Assembly (NCBI RefSeq): GCF_900116405.1
Contig: NZ_FPAQ01000018.1
Coordinates: forward strand, 1 to 64,000
From: Halomonas saccharevitans
GTDB taxonomy: Bacteria; Pseudomonadota; Gammaproteobacteria; Pseudomonadales; Halomonadaceae
Length of the DNA: 64,000 bases
Direction of reading: 5' to 3'
Shown here: one piece after another, positions 1 to 8,151 of the stretch
How positions within the stretch are numbered: position 1 is the stretch's first letter
How the letters are laid out: each line of letters begins with the position of its first letter
The notes under the pieces: model-generated
Told to the model about the DNA's origin: nothing
Database searches by the model: none
Seen by the model: only the letters and a program-made list of their open reading frames with translations
Made by a program: the position numbers and the translations under genes

Positions 1-77
1 TGGTTGATAGGCCGGGTGTGGAAGCGCTGCAAGGCGTTGAGCTAACCGGTACTAATGGCCCGTGAGGCTTGACCATA
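1..77 (+). rRNA. rrl: 23S ribosomal RNA, 3' end (partial)
   Basis: The first bases match the conserved 3' end of bacterial 23S rRNA: the stretch reading GGCCGGGTGTGGAAGCGC, then GAGCTAACCGGTACTAATGG, then CGTGAGGCTTGACC. Only the last few dozen bases lie in the window. The exact 3' boundary is placed by similarity to the enterobacterial end and could move by a few bases. A 5S gene follows about 80 bases on, the usual 23S-5S order. Confidence 0.95.
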
Positions 78-158
78 TAACACCCAAGCGGTCTGCCGAT
101 GGCAACCGACACGACGGATACGCGAGACGCATCTCGTCAGCATGATTCACCGTTTTTC

Positions 159-275
159 GCCTGACGACCATAGCGTACGGGAACCACCTGATCCCTTGCC
201 GAACTCAGCAGTGAAACCGATCAGCGCCGATGGTAGTGTGGGGACTCCCCATGCGAGAGTAGGTCATCGTCAGGC
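159..275 (+). rRNA. rrf: 5S ribosomal RNA
   Basis: A 117-base element starts GCCTGACGACCATAGCG and ends GTCATCGTCAGGC, so its two ends pair as the 5S terminal helix. Internal landmarks are CCACCTGATCCCTTGCCGAA, CTCAGCAGTGAAACC and the TGGGGACTCCCCATGCGAGA region, all typical of gammaproteobacterial 5S. It lies about 80 bases after the 23S end and is directly followed by a terminator, so it is the last gene of this rRNA operon. Confidence 0.97.
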
Positions 276-287
276 ACCTATTCCGAG

Positions 288-321
288 AAAACCCCGAGCT
301 CATAAGAGCTCGGGGTTTTTT
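288..321 (+). terminator. rRNA operon terminator
   Basis: ACCCCGAGCTC pairs with GAGCTCGGGGT around a short loop and is followed by a T-run (positions 315-321). It is a classic intrinsic terminator 12 bases after the 5S gene. Confidence 0.95.
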
Positions 322-354
322 CATGTTCAGTCCGCGACAGCGTTGCCTGTCGCC

Positions 355-828
355 ATGAGCGCAGCCATCATCCCGGAGATACCCGTGACGCTGACCACTC
401 CCGCCCTGCTGTTTCCTGCCATCTCGCTGTTGTTGCTGGCCTATACCAATCGTTTCCTCACCCTGGCCCAGCTGATCCGCAAGCTGGCCGATGAGGAGTG
501 AACCCAGCACCACGAGGGCAATGCCAAGCAGATCGTGCTGCTGCGCCGGCGTATTTCCCTGACTAAACGGATGCAGCTGGCCGGCGTGCTGAGCTTCCTG
601 TTCTGCACCCTCTCGATGTTTGCGCTCTTTCTCTCTCTCGACCTGCCGGGGGTAGTGCTGTTCGGGGCTAGCCTGGTGCTGCTCTCCGTCTCGTTGATCT
701 ACTCCTGCTGGGAGATCCAGATATCCACCAATGCCCTTAATGTCCAGCTCCAGGACATCGAGGCGCTGGTGGCCTCCGGTTCCCGGCGATCACTGTCGAG
801 CAAGGAACACCATGACCACGCCGAGTGA
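355..828 (+). pseudogene. DUF2721 family membrane protein, interrupted by an in-frame TGA
   Basis: The reading frame from ATG 355 gives a DUF2721-type N-terminus (TTPALLFPAISLLLLAYTNR, then FLTLAQLIRKL). It hits TGA at 499-501 and continues in the same frame with the rest of the family pattern (RRRISLTKRMQ, then GVLSFLFCTLSMFALF) to a stop at 826-828. No frameshift is needed; one nonsense codon splits the gene after about 48 codons. The family is a small membrane protein with hydrophobic helices at both ends and a charged middle, function unknown. The second half has an in-frame GTG at 535 but no clear ribosome binding site. The 3' end overlaps the start of rlmM by 17 bases, suggesting coupling in the intact state. 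A genuine nonsense mutation, a base-call error or readthrough are all possible. Confidence 0.75.
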
Positions 829-1879
829 ACTGCTGCTCTACTGCCGTCCGGGTTTCGAGCCGGACCTGGCCGCCGAGATCACTGACAAAGCTTCTGCTCT
901 GGGCCGTCCCGGGACGACCGAGTATCGTCCCGATGGGGGCTTCGTACGTTTCCTGACCGAGGGTGGCGAGCCGGCCAACGGGCTGCATCGGGACCTGCCG
1001 CTTTCTGGCCTGGTGTTCGCGCGCCAGAGCCTGGTGGCCCTGCCACCGCTGTCGCTCTCCCGGGAGGACCGGCTTTCGCCGATCCTCGAGCAGGTGAAGG
1101 CTAGCGGATGGAGCTTCGAGGCGCTGTGGCAGGAGACTCCGGATACCAACGAGGCCAAGGCCCTGGCCGGCCTGATCAAGGCACTGAAGCGTCCGCTGGA
1201 ATCGATGCTGAAAAAGCGTGGCGCGCTGCGGCGCAAGGCGGGTGGTCGTCGACTGCACCTGCTGTGGAGTGACGGGGATCGCGTTCAGCTGGGCATGAGC
1301 TTTCCTGGCAACCGCAGCGAACTGCTGGGTGGCATTCGGCGATTGCGCTTTCCCCATGCAGCCCCCAGCCGCTCCACGCTCAAGCTGGAAGAGGCCTGGC
1401 ACGAGTTCGTGCCGAGAGACGAATGGGAAGAGCGGCTGGGCGAGGGCATGCAGGCGGCCGACCTGGGCGCGGCTCCGGGGGGCTGGACCTGGCAGCTGGT
1501 GCAGCGTGGCATGCATGTCTATGCCATCGACAATGGCCCCATGGACAAGGGACTGATGGCCACCGGCATGGTAGAGCACCTGCGCGAGGACGGCTTCGTC
1601 TGGGCGCCTCCCGGGCAGCTTGACTGGCTGGTCTGCGATATCGTCGATCAGCCGTCGCGGGTCATGTCGATGGTGCAGCGCTGGCTGGTGCGCCGCTGGT
1701 GCCGGGAGGCGGTGTTCAACCTCAAGCTGCCGATGAAGCGGCGCTGGCAGGAGGTCAACGACTGCTTGTCACGGCTCGAGTCGGCCCTTGCCGAGGCCGG
1801 AGTACGGGCGCAGGTGGCGTGCCGCCACCTCTACCATGACCGTGAAGAGGTGACGGTGCACGTGCGGCTCCGGGATTGA
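812..1879 (+). CDS. rlmM: 23S rRNA 2'-O-ribose C2498 methyltransferase RlmM
   Basis: RlmM methylates the 2'-OH of C2498 in 23S rRNA using SAM. The protein (355 aa, normal for the family) has an N-terminal THUMP-like region (ELLLYCRPGFEPDLAAEI) and a C-terminal Rossmann methyltransferase. The SAM loop is ADLGAAPGGWTWQL near residue 220, followed by YAIDNGPM and the CDIVDQP region. I start at ATG 812, because the longer frame upstream translates the DUF2721 gene out of frame and lacks family similarity. The catalytic Lys region reads NLKLPMKRRW, and the protein ends HLYHDREEVTVHVR as expected. An rRNA methylase just after an rRNA operon may be coincidence. Confidence 0.95.
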   Translation: MTTPSELLLYCRPGFEPDLAAEITDKASALGRPGTTEYRPDGGFVRFLTEGGEPANGLHRDLPLSGLVFARQSLVALPPLSLSREDRLSPILEQVKASGWSFEALWQETPDTNEAKALAGLIKALKRPLESMLKKRGALRRKAGGRRLHLLWSDGDRVQLGMSFPGNRSELLGGIRRLRFPHAAPSRSTLKLEEAWHEFVPRDEWEERLGEGMQAADLGAAPGGWTWQLVQRGMHVYAIDNGPMDKGLMATGMVEHLREDGFVWAPPGQLDWLVCDIVDQPSRVMSMVQRWLVRRWCREAVFNLKLPMKRRWQEVNDCLSRLESALAEAGVRAQVACRHLYHDREEVTVHVRLRD

Positions 1880-1915
1880 AGGCACTCATCGCGTCTCGGG
1901 TGCTGGCGGCGGCCA

Positions 1916-2206
1916 TCAGACGCTGGTCGCCGCATAGATCCTGATGCGCTCATCCTCGGTCAGCAGCGGCAGCAGGCCCTGCATGACTCGGGCACGGGTC
2001 TCGCTCTGATGCCACTCCTTCCAGGCGCGCAGGTCGCGCCACTTGGTGATCATCAAGCGCCGATCGCTGTGGCCAAACTCGACGAGGCTCTCGCCCCCGA
2101 TGAAGCCCGGTGCACCAAGAGAGTGGCGAATCGCATCCCGGGCGGCCGCCTCGTATTCTTCTTCCAGGCCGGGCATGATACGACGTTCGATAATGATCTT
2201 GATCAT
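1916..2206 (-). CDS. Antibiotic biosynthesis monooxygenase (ABM) fold protein
   Basis: A 96-aa protein with the ferredoxin-like ABM pattern: an N-terminal strand MIKIIIERRIMPG, a helix EEEYEAAARDAI, then GFIGGESLVE and the signature W-W-H region (KWRDLRAWKEWHQSE). Members are small dimeric cofactor-free monooxygenases or haem/quinone-related enzymes, or of unknown role; the substrate cannot be read from sequence. It is divergent from the TusA-like gene with about 40 bases between the two starts, so the two may share a control region. Confidence 0.8.
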   Translation of the reverse strand: MIKIIIERRIMPGLEEEYEAAARDAIRHSLGAPGFIGGESLVEFGHSDRRLMITKWRDLRAWKEWHQSETRARVMQGLLPLLTEDERIRIYAATSV

Positions 2207-2248
2207 CCGGTAACTCTCCTACTTTCCTGTCCTGCAACGAGGTCATCG

Positions 2249-2500
2249 ATGGTTGATTCAGCGGATTCCTTGCCGCCCACTGACGCACGGCTCGATACTA
2301 CCGGGCTCTACTGCCCCGAACCGATCATGCTGATGCACAACCGGGTGCGCGACATGAGCCCCGGAGAGGTGCTCGAGGTGGTGGCCAGCGATCCGGCCAC
2401 GACGCGGGATATTCCCAAGTTCTGCAGTTTTCTCGGTCACGAGCTTATCTATCAGCACGAGGACGACGGCCATTATCGTTATGTGATCCGGCTCGGCTGA
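2249..2500 (+). CDS. tusA: TusA-like sulfurtransferase
   Basis: This 83-aa protein has the TusA fold and the sulfur-carrying cysteine motif CPEP (TTGLYCPEPIMLMHNRVRD). It continues GEVLEVVASDPATTRDIPKFC, which includes the second Cys region, then LGHELI. TusA accepts persulfide sulfur from IscS and passes it on for tRNA 2-thiouridine formation; some paralogues act in sulfur oxidation or Mo-cofactor maturation. I use ATG 2249, because the longer upstream frame is the shadow of the divergent gene. The length and DPATTRDIPKFC pattern fit TusA itself better than the YedF or RhdA-linked paralogues. Confidence 0.88.
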   Translation: MVDSADSLPPTDARLDTTGLYCPEPIMLMHNRVRDMSPGEVLEVVASDPATTRDIPKFCSFLGHELIYQHEDDGHYRYVIRLG

Positions 2501-2515
2501 GACGCGCCCGGCTCG

Positions 2516-3232
2516 TCATTCGGCCGAGGGGGCCGAGTCGCTGCCGGGCATGACCATCAGGGCCAGTGCCTCGAGGGTGGTGGGATCTTCCTCGCGGATA
2601 CGGCTGGCGATCTGACGCTGGAAGAAGTAGACCACCCTGTGCTGGCTATGGCCGGGATAGAGGCAGGGGTCGCCGGGCAGGATCGGCGTCGTCTTGACTA
2701 GGCGTTCATCGGCGAGCAGGGCCTCCACCGCGCCGTCGCTGTAGAGTCGCCAGCCGAAGACCTGCTTGAGCTGCCAGGGCGCATCGCCCTCGTCCATGCA
2801 CAGGGCATGGGTCCCCTGCGTCTCCGGGAGCTGCTGGATCAGCGTGGTCTCGTCGGTCTCCTCATAGTCGAAGTAGGCCGCGGCATGCTCGAGCTCCAGC
2901 ACCTTGTGCTCCGGCGCCTGCTCGAAGAGCTCTTCGGTCTCGGGGTCGCGATAGCCGACGAAATGGCCGTGTTCGGCGTCATCGAGGCGGTGACAGGGCG
3001 TCAGGGCCTCCATCCAGGGCACCAGGCCCACCACCTCACCATCTTCCTGTAATCCCCACGCCAGCAGGGGCATGCCGTAGAGGGTGTCGCCATCCGAGGA
3101 GAGGCGATAGACCATCTCCAGATTATCCAGCTCGGGTGACAGGCGAATCAGCCGGCGGCGTGCCAGCTGGCGTTGGCGCATGGCCTCGAGGTCGATGACT
3201 CGAGCGCTGCGATGTGACTGCGGGATTCCCAT
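2516..3232 (-). CDS. Hypothetical protein, acidic, about 238 aa
   Basis: I do not recognise this family. The frame is open for 249 codons; I prefer the ATG giving MGIPQSHRSARVIDLEAM, because the first 11 residues of the longest version look non-native. The protein is soluble and acidic, with no signal peptide or membrane segment. It has a basic patch early (MRQRQLARRRLIRLSPELD) and a central acidic stretch with several Glu/Asp pairs. It is convergent with the TusA-like gene (15 bases between stops). Codon use matches the neighbours, so it is very likely expressed. Confidence 0.75.
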   Translation of the reverse strand: MGIPQSHRSARVIDLEAMRQRQLARRRLIRLSPELDNLEMVYRLSSDGDTLYGMPLLAWGLQEDGEVVGLVPWMEALTPCHRLDDAEHGHFVGYRDPETEELFEQAPEHKVLELEHAAAYFDYEETDETTLIQQLPETQGTHALCMDEGDAPWQLKQVFGWRLYSDGAVEALLADERLVKTTPILPGDPCLYPGHSQHRVVYFFQRQIASRIREEDPTTLEALALMVMPGSDSAPSAE

Positions 3233-3329
3233 GATGTCCCTCCAAGTGCTGCATGGTCGCGGCATCGGCCTGGTCAGCAGCGCACTGCGTCACTGTAGCT
3301 TCATCAATAGCACAGAGTGATTGCCGAGG

Positions 3330-4406
3330 TTAAGTCCCGGCGATGGATTGGCAGCGACGGGCGAGGCGAGACAGCAGCGCCTGGTGGTGATCGCGGGCCT
3401 CCATGAAGGCCGGCAGGGGAGCCTCGGGATGGCTCAGCGACAGCCAGGCGCGGCGATATTCGGCCACTGCCGGCGGCGGCGCCACCTGGGCGTCGAGCAG
3501 GGCGTCGATGGCCTCGAGCCAATGGCGGGCCGAGCGCTCCAGGGCCGCCAGCCACTCGGTCAGGCGTGCGGCCTCCGGGGAGCGGGTCAGCCCCTCGAGC
3601 CCAGCGGGGCAGGCCTGCCCATCGGGGCGGGCCAGCGCCTGCTCGATCAGCGTCGAGGCCTCACCCAGTCGCTGTTCGGCCAGCAGCAGGGTGCGCAGCA
3701 GCTCGGCGGAGAACGGGCGCTCCTGCAGCGTCTTGAAATGGCTCTCCAGGGTGGCAGAGTCGGCGGCCCAGTCGGGATCGAACTGACGCAGGGTCGCCTC
3801 ACGCAGGTAGGCCAGGGCCGCGCTGCGCGGCCGAGTCTCGTCGAGGGCCTCGGGCGCGAGGGGCGAACTGGCCCGGGAGAAATTCTTGACCCACTCCTCG
3901 GAGGCGAACAGGGCATTCCAGCTCACCCGCGGCAGCTGTTCGGTCTTGATGTCGGTGAGGCGCGAGAGCCGTTCGCGGCTGGCGTCGGAGAGCGTTGCCG
4001 GCACTTCGGTGTTCCAGCACTCGCTGAGTCGCCGCCACAGTTCGAGCTCGTAGAGCCAGCGCTGGCTGGGCGGTGCCACTCGTCCCAACTGATTGTTGCG
4101 TCCCGCCACCAGGGAGGGGAGATGGCAGTCGCGCAGGGCATAGATGTCGAGCATCCCTTCGCGGGTCTCGGCGACCTCGAAGAGCCGCTGGTCGCGTTCG
4201 GGAAAGGCGCCGATATTGTCCGGGGAGGCTCGGGTCGGCGCCTCGAGGTCCAGGGTGTCGGCCAGATGCTGCTGGTAGTCACCCAGCAGCGCCTCGCTGT
4301 CGCCTTCGCCGCAGCCGGCAAGCAGCGTCACCGCCACGGCCAGCAGCAGGCAACGTCCCGGGCGGCGACGCCTGCGCTCAATCGCCGGAAGTCTCGATCG
4401 TGTCAT
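3330..4406 (-). CDS. DUF3080 family lipoprotein
   Basis: The 358-aa protein begins with a basic region and a hydrophobic segment ending in a lipobox (LLLAVAVTLLAGC), so it is a predicted lipoprotein. The part after the cysteine, EALLGDYQQHLADTLDLEAP, resembles the conserved N-terminus of DUF3080 proteins of Pseudomonas and Vibrio. The rest is helical, with several conserved Trp/Arg positions (WLYELELWRRLSECW). Function is unknown. The start lies 29 bases inside the end of the upstream MATE gene, so the two are almost certainly co-transcribed and translationally coupled. Confidence 0.78.
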   Translation of the reverse strand: MTRSRLPAIERRRRRPGRCLLLAVAVTLLAGCGEGDSEALLGDYQQHLADTLDLEAPTRASPDNIGAFPERDQRLFEVAETREGMLDIYALRDCHLPSLVAGRNNQLGRVAPPSQRWLYELELWRRLSECWNTEVPATLSDASRERLSRLTDIKTEQLPRVSWNALFASEEWVKNFSRASSPLAPEALDETRPRSAALAYLREATLRQFDPDWAADSATLESHFKTLQERPFSAELLRTLLLAEQRLGEASTLIEQALARPDGQACPAGLEGLTRSPEAARLTEWLAALERSARHWLEAIDALLDAQVAPPPAVAEYRRAWLSLSHPEAPLPAFMEARDHHQALLSRLARRCQSIAGT

Positions 4407-5826
4407 GGGTCCTCGCCTTGCCGATGCGCCTGAGTCGTTCGCCCAAGAGTATCGCGGCAGTGGTCAGGCCGGCGACCAGGCCGATCCAGTAACCGTGTAC
4501 GCCCAGCGGCTTGATCCAGTCGGCGAGACCGACCTGGCCGAGCCAGTGGCCGCCCCCCAGCCCCACCAGCCAGTAGGCCAGCAGGGTGATCAGCATGATG
4601 ATCCGGGTGTCCTTGTAGCCGCGCAGGGCCCCGGCCAGATTGACCTGCAGCGAGTCCGAGACCTGGTAGATCATCGCCAGGCCGACCAGCGACAGGGTCA
4701 GGCGCGCCACCTCGCTGTTGTGAGTGTAGAGCGCGATTACCGGCTCGGCCGTGAGCCACAGCAGCAGGCTATTGAGCCCCGCCACGCCCAGTGCCACCAA
4801 TATTCCGTTCCAAGCCACCAGCCGCGCCTGCTCGGGGCGGCCCTGGCCGAGGGTATTTCCCACCCGTACGGTCAGCGCCATGCCGAGCGACAGCGGCAGC
4901 ATGAAGAGTATCGAGGTGTAGTTGAGCGCGATCTGGTGGGCTGCCACGGTGATCTCGCCGAGGCTGGCCACGAACAGCGCAATCAGCGTGAACAGCGTCA
5001 CCTCGACGAAGATCGCCACCCCGATCGGCATGCCCACGCGCAGCAGCTCGGCGATCAGCGGCCAGCGCGGCCTGGAGGGCGCCTGCCAGAGGTCGACGTC
5101 GCCGTAGGCCCTGGAGCGTCGCGTATAAGCGACCATGGCCAGGCACATCACCCACATGGAGATCGCCGTGGCGATGCCGCAGCCCAGCGCGCCGAGGGCG
5201 GGCAGACCCTGCAGCCAGGCGGGCAGCCCGGCGCCGAACAGGCCGGTGAGGCCGTCGCCGCCGTAGATCAGCACGAAGTTGCAGGGGATGTTGACGGCGA
5301 GCCCCACCAGGCTGATCCACAGCGAAGGGCGGGTGTGGTTCATGCCGTCCGAGAAGGCGCGCAGCGCCTGGAACAGCGCCACCCCCGGCATGCCGAAGGC
5401 CAGGGCCGCCAGGTAGGCCGTGGCGCGGCTGGCGACCTCCTCGGGCACCGCCATCAGCCGGAAGATCGGCATCACCACGCTCCACAGCAGCAGCGCGGCG
5501 ACGATGCCCAGCACAAGGGCTACCCATAGCGCCTGGTGGACGCTGGGCCGGATGCCCGCGGTGCGCCCGCCGCCGAGCAGCTGGGCGACGATGGGCGTCA
5601 GCCCCATCAGGGTGCCGGTCATGAACAGCATCAGCGGCATCCACAGGCTGGCACCGACCGAGACCGCCGCCAGGTCCGTGGCGCTGAGCCGCCCGGTCAT
5701 CATGACATCGACGACGCTCATGCCGGCCTGGGCCAGCTGGGCGCCGCAGATCGGCAGGGCCAGGCGCATCAGGGCGGGGGTCTCCCTGCGGCTGGCGGCC
5801 AGCAGGCGTGAGGAAAACGGCACCAA
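4378..5826 (-). CDS. MATE family multidrug efflux transporter (NorM-like)
   Basis: A 482-aa integral membrane protein with the length and about 12 hydrophobic segments of MATE transporters. Family landmarks are GAQLAQAGMSVVDVMMTGRL in the first helices, LGGGRTAGIRP in the first cytoplasmic loop, and the matching half-repeat GNTLGQGRPEQARL later on. MATE pumps export cationic drugs or metabolites using Na+ or H+. It is the first gene of a two-gene operon with the DUF3080 lipoprotein and is divergent from epmC. The substrate cannot be predicted. Confidence 0.93.
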   Translation of the reverse strand: MVPFSSRLLAASRRETPALMRLALPICGAQLAQAGMSVVDVMMTGRLSATDLAAVSVGASLWMPLMLFMTGTLMGLTPIVAQLLGGGRTAGIRPSVHQALWVALVLGIVAALLLWSVVMPIFRLMAVPEEVASRATAYLAALAFGMPGVALFQALRAFSDGMNHTRPSLWISLVGLAVNIPCNFVLIYGGDGLTGLFGAGLPAWLQGLPALGALGCGIATAISMWVMCLAMVAYTRRSRAYGDVDLWQAPSRPRWPLIAELLRVGMPIGVAIFVEVTLFTLIALFVASLGEITVAAHQIALNYTSILFMLPLSLGMALTVRVGNTLGQGRPEQARLVAWNGILVALGVAGLNSLLLWLTAEPVIALYTHNSEVARLTLSLVGLAMIYQVSDSLQVNLAGALRGYKDTRIIMLITLLAYWLVGLGGGHWLGQVGLADWIKPLGVHGYWIGLVAGLTTAAILLGERLRRIGKARTHDTIETSGD

Positions 5827-5911
5827 GGCGAGGCTCCATGCAGCAGTGGGGAGTGCGCCGTCGATCCGCGACGCGCGCCGTAAAGGCGCTCAGTCTATCA
5901 GGCGGCAGCGA

Positions 5912-5941
5912 TTTTCGCTCCGCGCCTCCGGCGCCTATAAT
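5912..5941 (+). promoter_or_regulatory. Candidate sigma-70 promoter for epmC
   Basis: A perfect TATAAT at 5936-5941 lies about 30 bases before the epmC GTG, so any leader would be short. The -35 region is weak (TTTTCG-like near 5912). No other signal is seen between the divergent starts. Confidence 0.5.
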
Positions 5942-5971
5942 GGCCCCCTTTGCCACTGCCCGGGAGCCCGC

Positions 5972-6556
5972 GTGAGCCACCGACTCGAGGATGTCATCGC
6001 CCTGTTCGACGGCCTCTTCCAGCCGACCTTCGGGACTCGATTGGTGCGAGGCGGGGACGAGCCGCTCTACCTGCCGGCGGATGCGCAGAGCCCCTGGCAT
6101 CGGGTGATCTTCGCCCGCGGCTTCTTCGCCAGCGCCCTGCACGAGATCAGCCACTGGTGCATCGCCGGGGCGCGGCGCCGCGAGCTCGAGGACTACGGCT
6201 ACTGGTACCTGCCCGACGGTCGCGATGCCGACCAGCAGCGCCAGTTCGAATCGGTCGAGGTGGCGCCCCAGGCGCTGGAGCGGCTCTTCGCCGAGGCCTG
6301 TGGGCTGCCCTTCAACGTCAGCGTCGACAACCTGGGCGAGGTCCAGGTCGATCGCGAGGGCTTCCGGGCGCGGGTCGAGGCGCGTGCCGAGCGCTACCTG
6401 CACGAGGGACTGCCCGGGCGAGCGGCGGCCTTCCGGCGTACGCTGGCGGCCTACTACCGCGAGGGCGCGAGCCTGGCGGCCGCCGTAGCCGCCGGGCGTG
6501 CTCTGCTCGAGCCCGAGACGCCGGCGGGGCCGCGGCGGCTCGAGACGGTCGAGTAG
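5972..6556 (+). CDS. epmC: Elongation factor P hydroxylase EpmC
   Basis: EpmC hydroxylates the beta-lysyl-lysine of EF-P, the last step of EF-P modification. The 194-aa protein matches the YfcM/EpmC pattern: LEDVIALFDGLFQPTFGTRL, the metal-binding segment LHEISHWCIAG (HExxH-like) near residue 60, and DYGYWYLPDGRD followed by FESVEVAPQALE. I use GTG 5972, which gives MSHRLEDVI and a length close to the 182-aa E. coli protein. The longer frame is the antisense of the MATE gene. No epmA or epmB lies in the window. Confidence 0.9.
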   Translation: MSHRLEDVIALFDGLFQPTFGTRLVRGGDEPLYLPADAQSPWHRVIFARGFFASALHEISHWCIAGARRRELEDYGYWYLPDGRDADQQRQFESVEVAPQALERLFAEACGLPFNVSVDNLGEVQVDREGFRARVEARAERYLHEGLPGRAAAFRRTLAAYYREGASLAAAVAAGRALLEPETPAGPRRLETVE

Positions 6557-6592
6557 GCAGTCGGCGCTGTCTGGCGAAGCCGGCGCAACGCG

Positions 6593-7147
6593 TCAGTCGT
6601 CGACGTCGTCGCCATCCATCAGCCGGCCATCGAAGGGGATCGCCTCGTGGGCCTCGGCGTCCGGGGAGAGGCGCTGGTGCAGGTGCAGCATCACCTCTAC
6701 CTCGTGCTCCGGGCGCAGCGGCTCGAGGCCCAACTCGCCGAACAGGTCGCCGCGGGCGCGCGGCCAGTCGCCGGGTTCCAGGTCGCCATAGAGGCTCTCG
6801 GCCGGGGCCAGCTCCACGAAGGGATCGAGGCCGTAGGTGTCGAAGAGGCGCGAGATGGCCGCCTCGTCGTCGCCGACGCCCGCGGTGTAGAGGGTCTGGT
6901 TGAAGTGGTCGTTCTCCAGCTCGCGGATCACGTCCAGCGGGCTCACGCCGATGCTGGTGAGCTCTTCCATGCTGTAGCCGCCCAGCGAGTGCATCTCGCT
7001 GTCGAGCCAGTCGTCGTCGGGCTGGATCAGCGTGTGCTTGATGCGCCCGTCGGTGAGCGTCCAGGCGATCGCCAGCGGCAGGCCGTCGTCGTCGCCGGTC
7101 TCCACGGCGATGAAACCGGGCGTCTCGTTATTGCCGGAACCGGCCAT
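6593..7147 (-). CDS. Hypothetical protein with RNase H/DnaQ-like N-terminal pattern
   Basis: I do not recognise a named family. The first strands read GFIAVETGDDDGLPLAIAW, then DGRIKHTLIQPDDDW, which resembles the strand order of DEDD 3'-5' exonucleases (xDxE, then a second strand, then a linker with W). However, the first acidic residue of the usual D-x-E motif is replaced (V-E-T), so it may be inactive. It starts one base after the tatD stop on the same strand, so it is coupled to tatD, which is itself a nuclease. The C-terminus is very acidic. Treat the exonuclease link as inference. Confidence 0.7.
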   Translation of the reverse strand: MAGSGNNETPGFIAVETGDDDGLPLAIAWTLTDGRIKHTLIQPDDDWLDSEMHSLGGYSMEELTSIGVSPLDVIRELENDHFNQTLYTAGVGDDEAAISRLFDTYGLDPFVELAPAESLYGDLEPGDWPRARGDLFGELGLEPLRPEHEVEVMLHLHQRLSPDAEAHEAIPFDGRLMDGDDVDD

Positions 7148-7148
7148 G

Positions 7149-8036
7149 TCAGCATTCCTTTCGTTCGGTGTCGGGGGGCGTCGCGCCCTTCGGCAGGCGG
7201 AAGAAGGCGCGGGCGGTGGCCGTGGTGGCCCGTGCCAGCTCGGCCTCGTCCAGGCCCCGCCAGTAAGCGATCTCGCGCACGATCCAGGGCAGCAGGGCCG
7301 GCTCGTGGCGCCTGCCCTTGAGTTTGGCAGGTAAATTACGCGGCAGCAGGTAGGGGCAGTCGGTCTCCACCATCAGCCGATTCAGGGGAATCTCGCCGAC
7401 CAGCTCGCGCAGGTGATGACCGCGGCGCTCGTCGCACAGCCAGCCGGTCAGGCCGATGTGCAGGTCGAGGTCCCGGTAACCGTAGAGCGTCTCACGATCG
7501 GCGGTGAAGCAGTGGATCACGGCGTCATTGATGTCGTCACGCCAGGCGTGGAGCATCTCACGCATGCGCCGTCCGGCATCGCGCTCGTGGAGGAACAGCG
7601 GCTTGCCACTCTGGGCCGCCAGGCCGAGCTGGGCCTCGAAGGCGCGCTCCTGCTCGGCGGGGGTCGAGAAGTTGCGATTGAAATCCAGGCCGCATTCGCC
7701 CACCGCGACCACTTCCGGGGCCCGGTGGAGCTCGCTCATGGCGGCGGCGAGACTCGGCGACCACTGGCTGGCATCGTGGGGATGCACGCCGGCCGTGGCG
7801 TAGACCCCCGGGTAGCGGCGCGCCAGCGCCACGGCCTGCTCGGCGTGCTCTCGATCGGTACCGGTAAGAATCAGCGTGGTCACGTTGGCGGCCCGGGCAC
7901 GCTGGACCGTCGCCTCGAGGTCGCGGGCGAAGCTCTCGTGGGTCAGGTTGGCGCCGATGTCGACCAGCGGGGCCGGTGAGCACAGCCTCAGCGCCTCGGG
8001 CAGCACGTCGTCGAAGGGGGGCGTCGCGTCGGCCAC
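7149..8036 (-). CDS. tatD: TatD family metal-dependent DNase
   Basis: TatD enzymes are TIM-barrel metal-dependent hydrolases with 3'-5' exonuclease/DNase activity. This protein follows E. coli TatD closely: DIGANLTHESFARDLE, TAGVHPHDASQW, GECGLDFNRNFSTP, HCFTADRE, GLTGWLCDERRG and VETDCPYLLPRNL. I choose GTG 8036 because AGGAG sits nine bases upstream. This gives 295 aa with an N-terminal extension of about 20 residues before the first strand. The downstream gene of unknown function follows after a single base. Confidence 0.9.
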   Translation of the reverse strand: MADATPPFDDVLPEALRLCSPAPLVDIGANLTHESFARDLEATVQRARAANVTTLILTGTDREHAEQAVALARRYPGVYATAGVHPHDASQWSPSLAAAMSELHRAPEVVAVGECGLDFNRNFSTPAEQERAFEAQLGLAAQSGKPLFLHERDAGRRMREMLHAWRDDINDAVIHCFTADRETLYGYRDLDLHIGLTGWLCDERRGHHLRELVGEIPLNRLMVETDCPYLLPRNLPAKLKGRRHEPALLPWIVREIAYWRGLDEAELARATTATARAFFRLPKGATPPDTERKEC

Positions 8037-8151
8037 GGCGGAACACTCCTGTGAAAGCGGGCGCGCATTGTACCCGGGAGAGCGGGGGTGGGGCCACGTC
8101 GGCCCGACCATGCGTTACACTAGCGCCCTTGATGAACGACGAGGTGAACGC

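Noticed and set aside
499-501. TGA in the DUF2721 gene as selenocysteine
   Set aside because: No SECIS-like hairpin directly follows, the family has no conserved Cys or Sec there, and no sel genes are in view.
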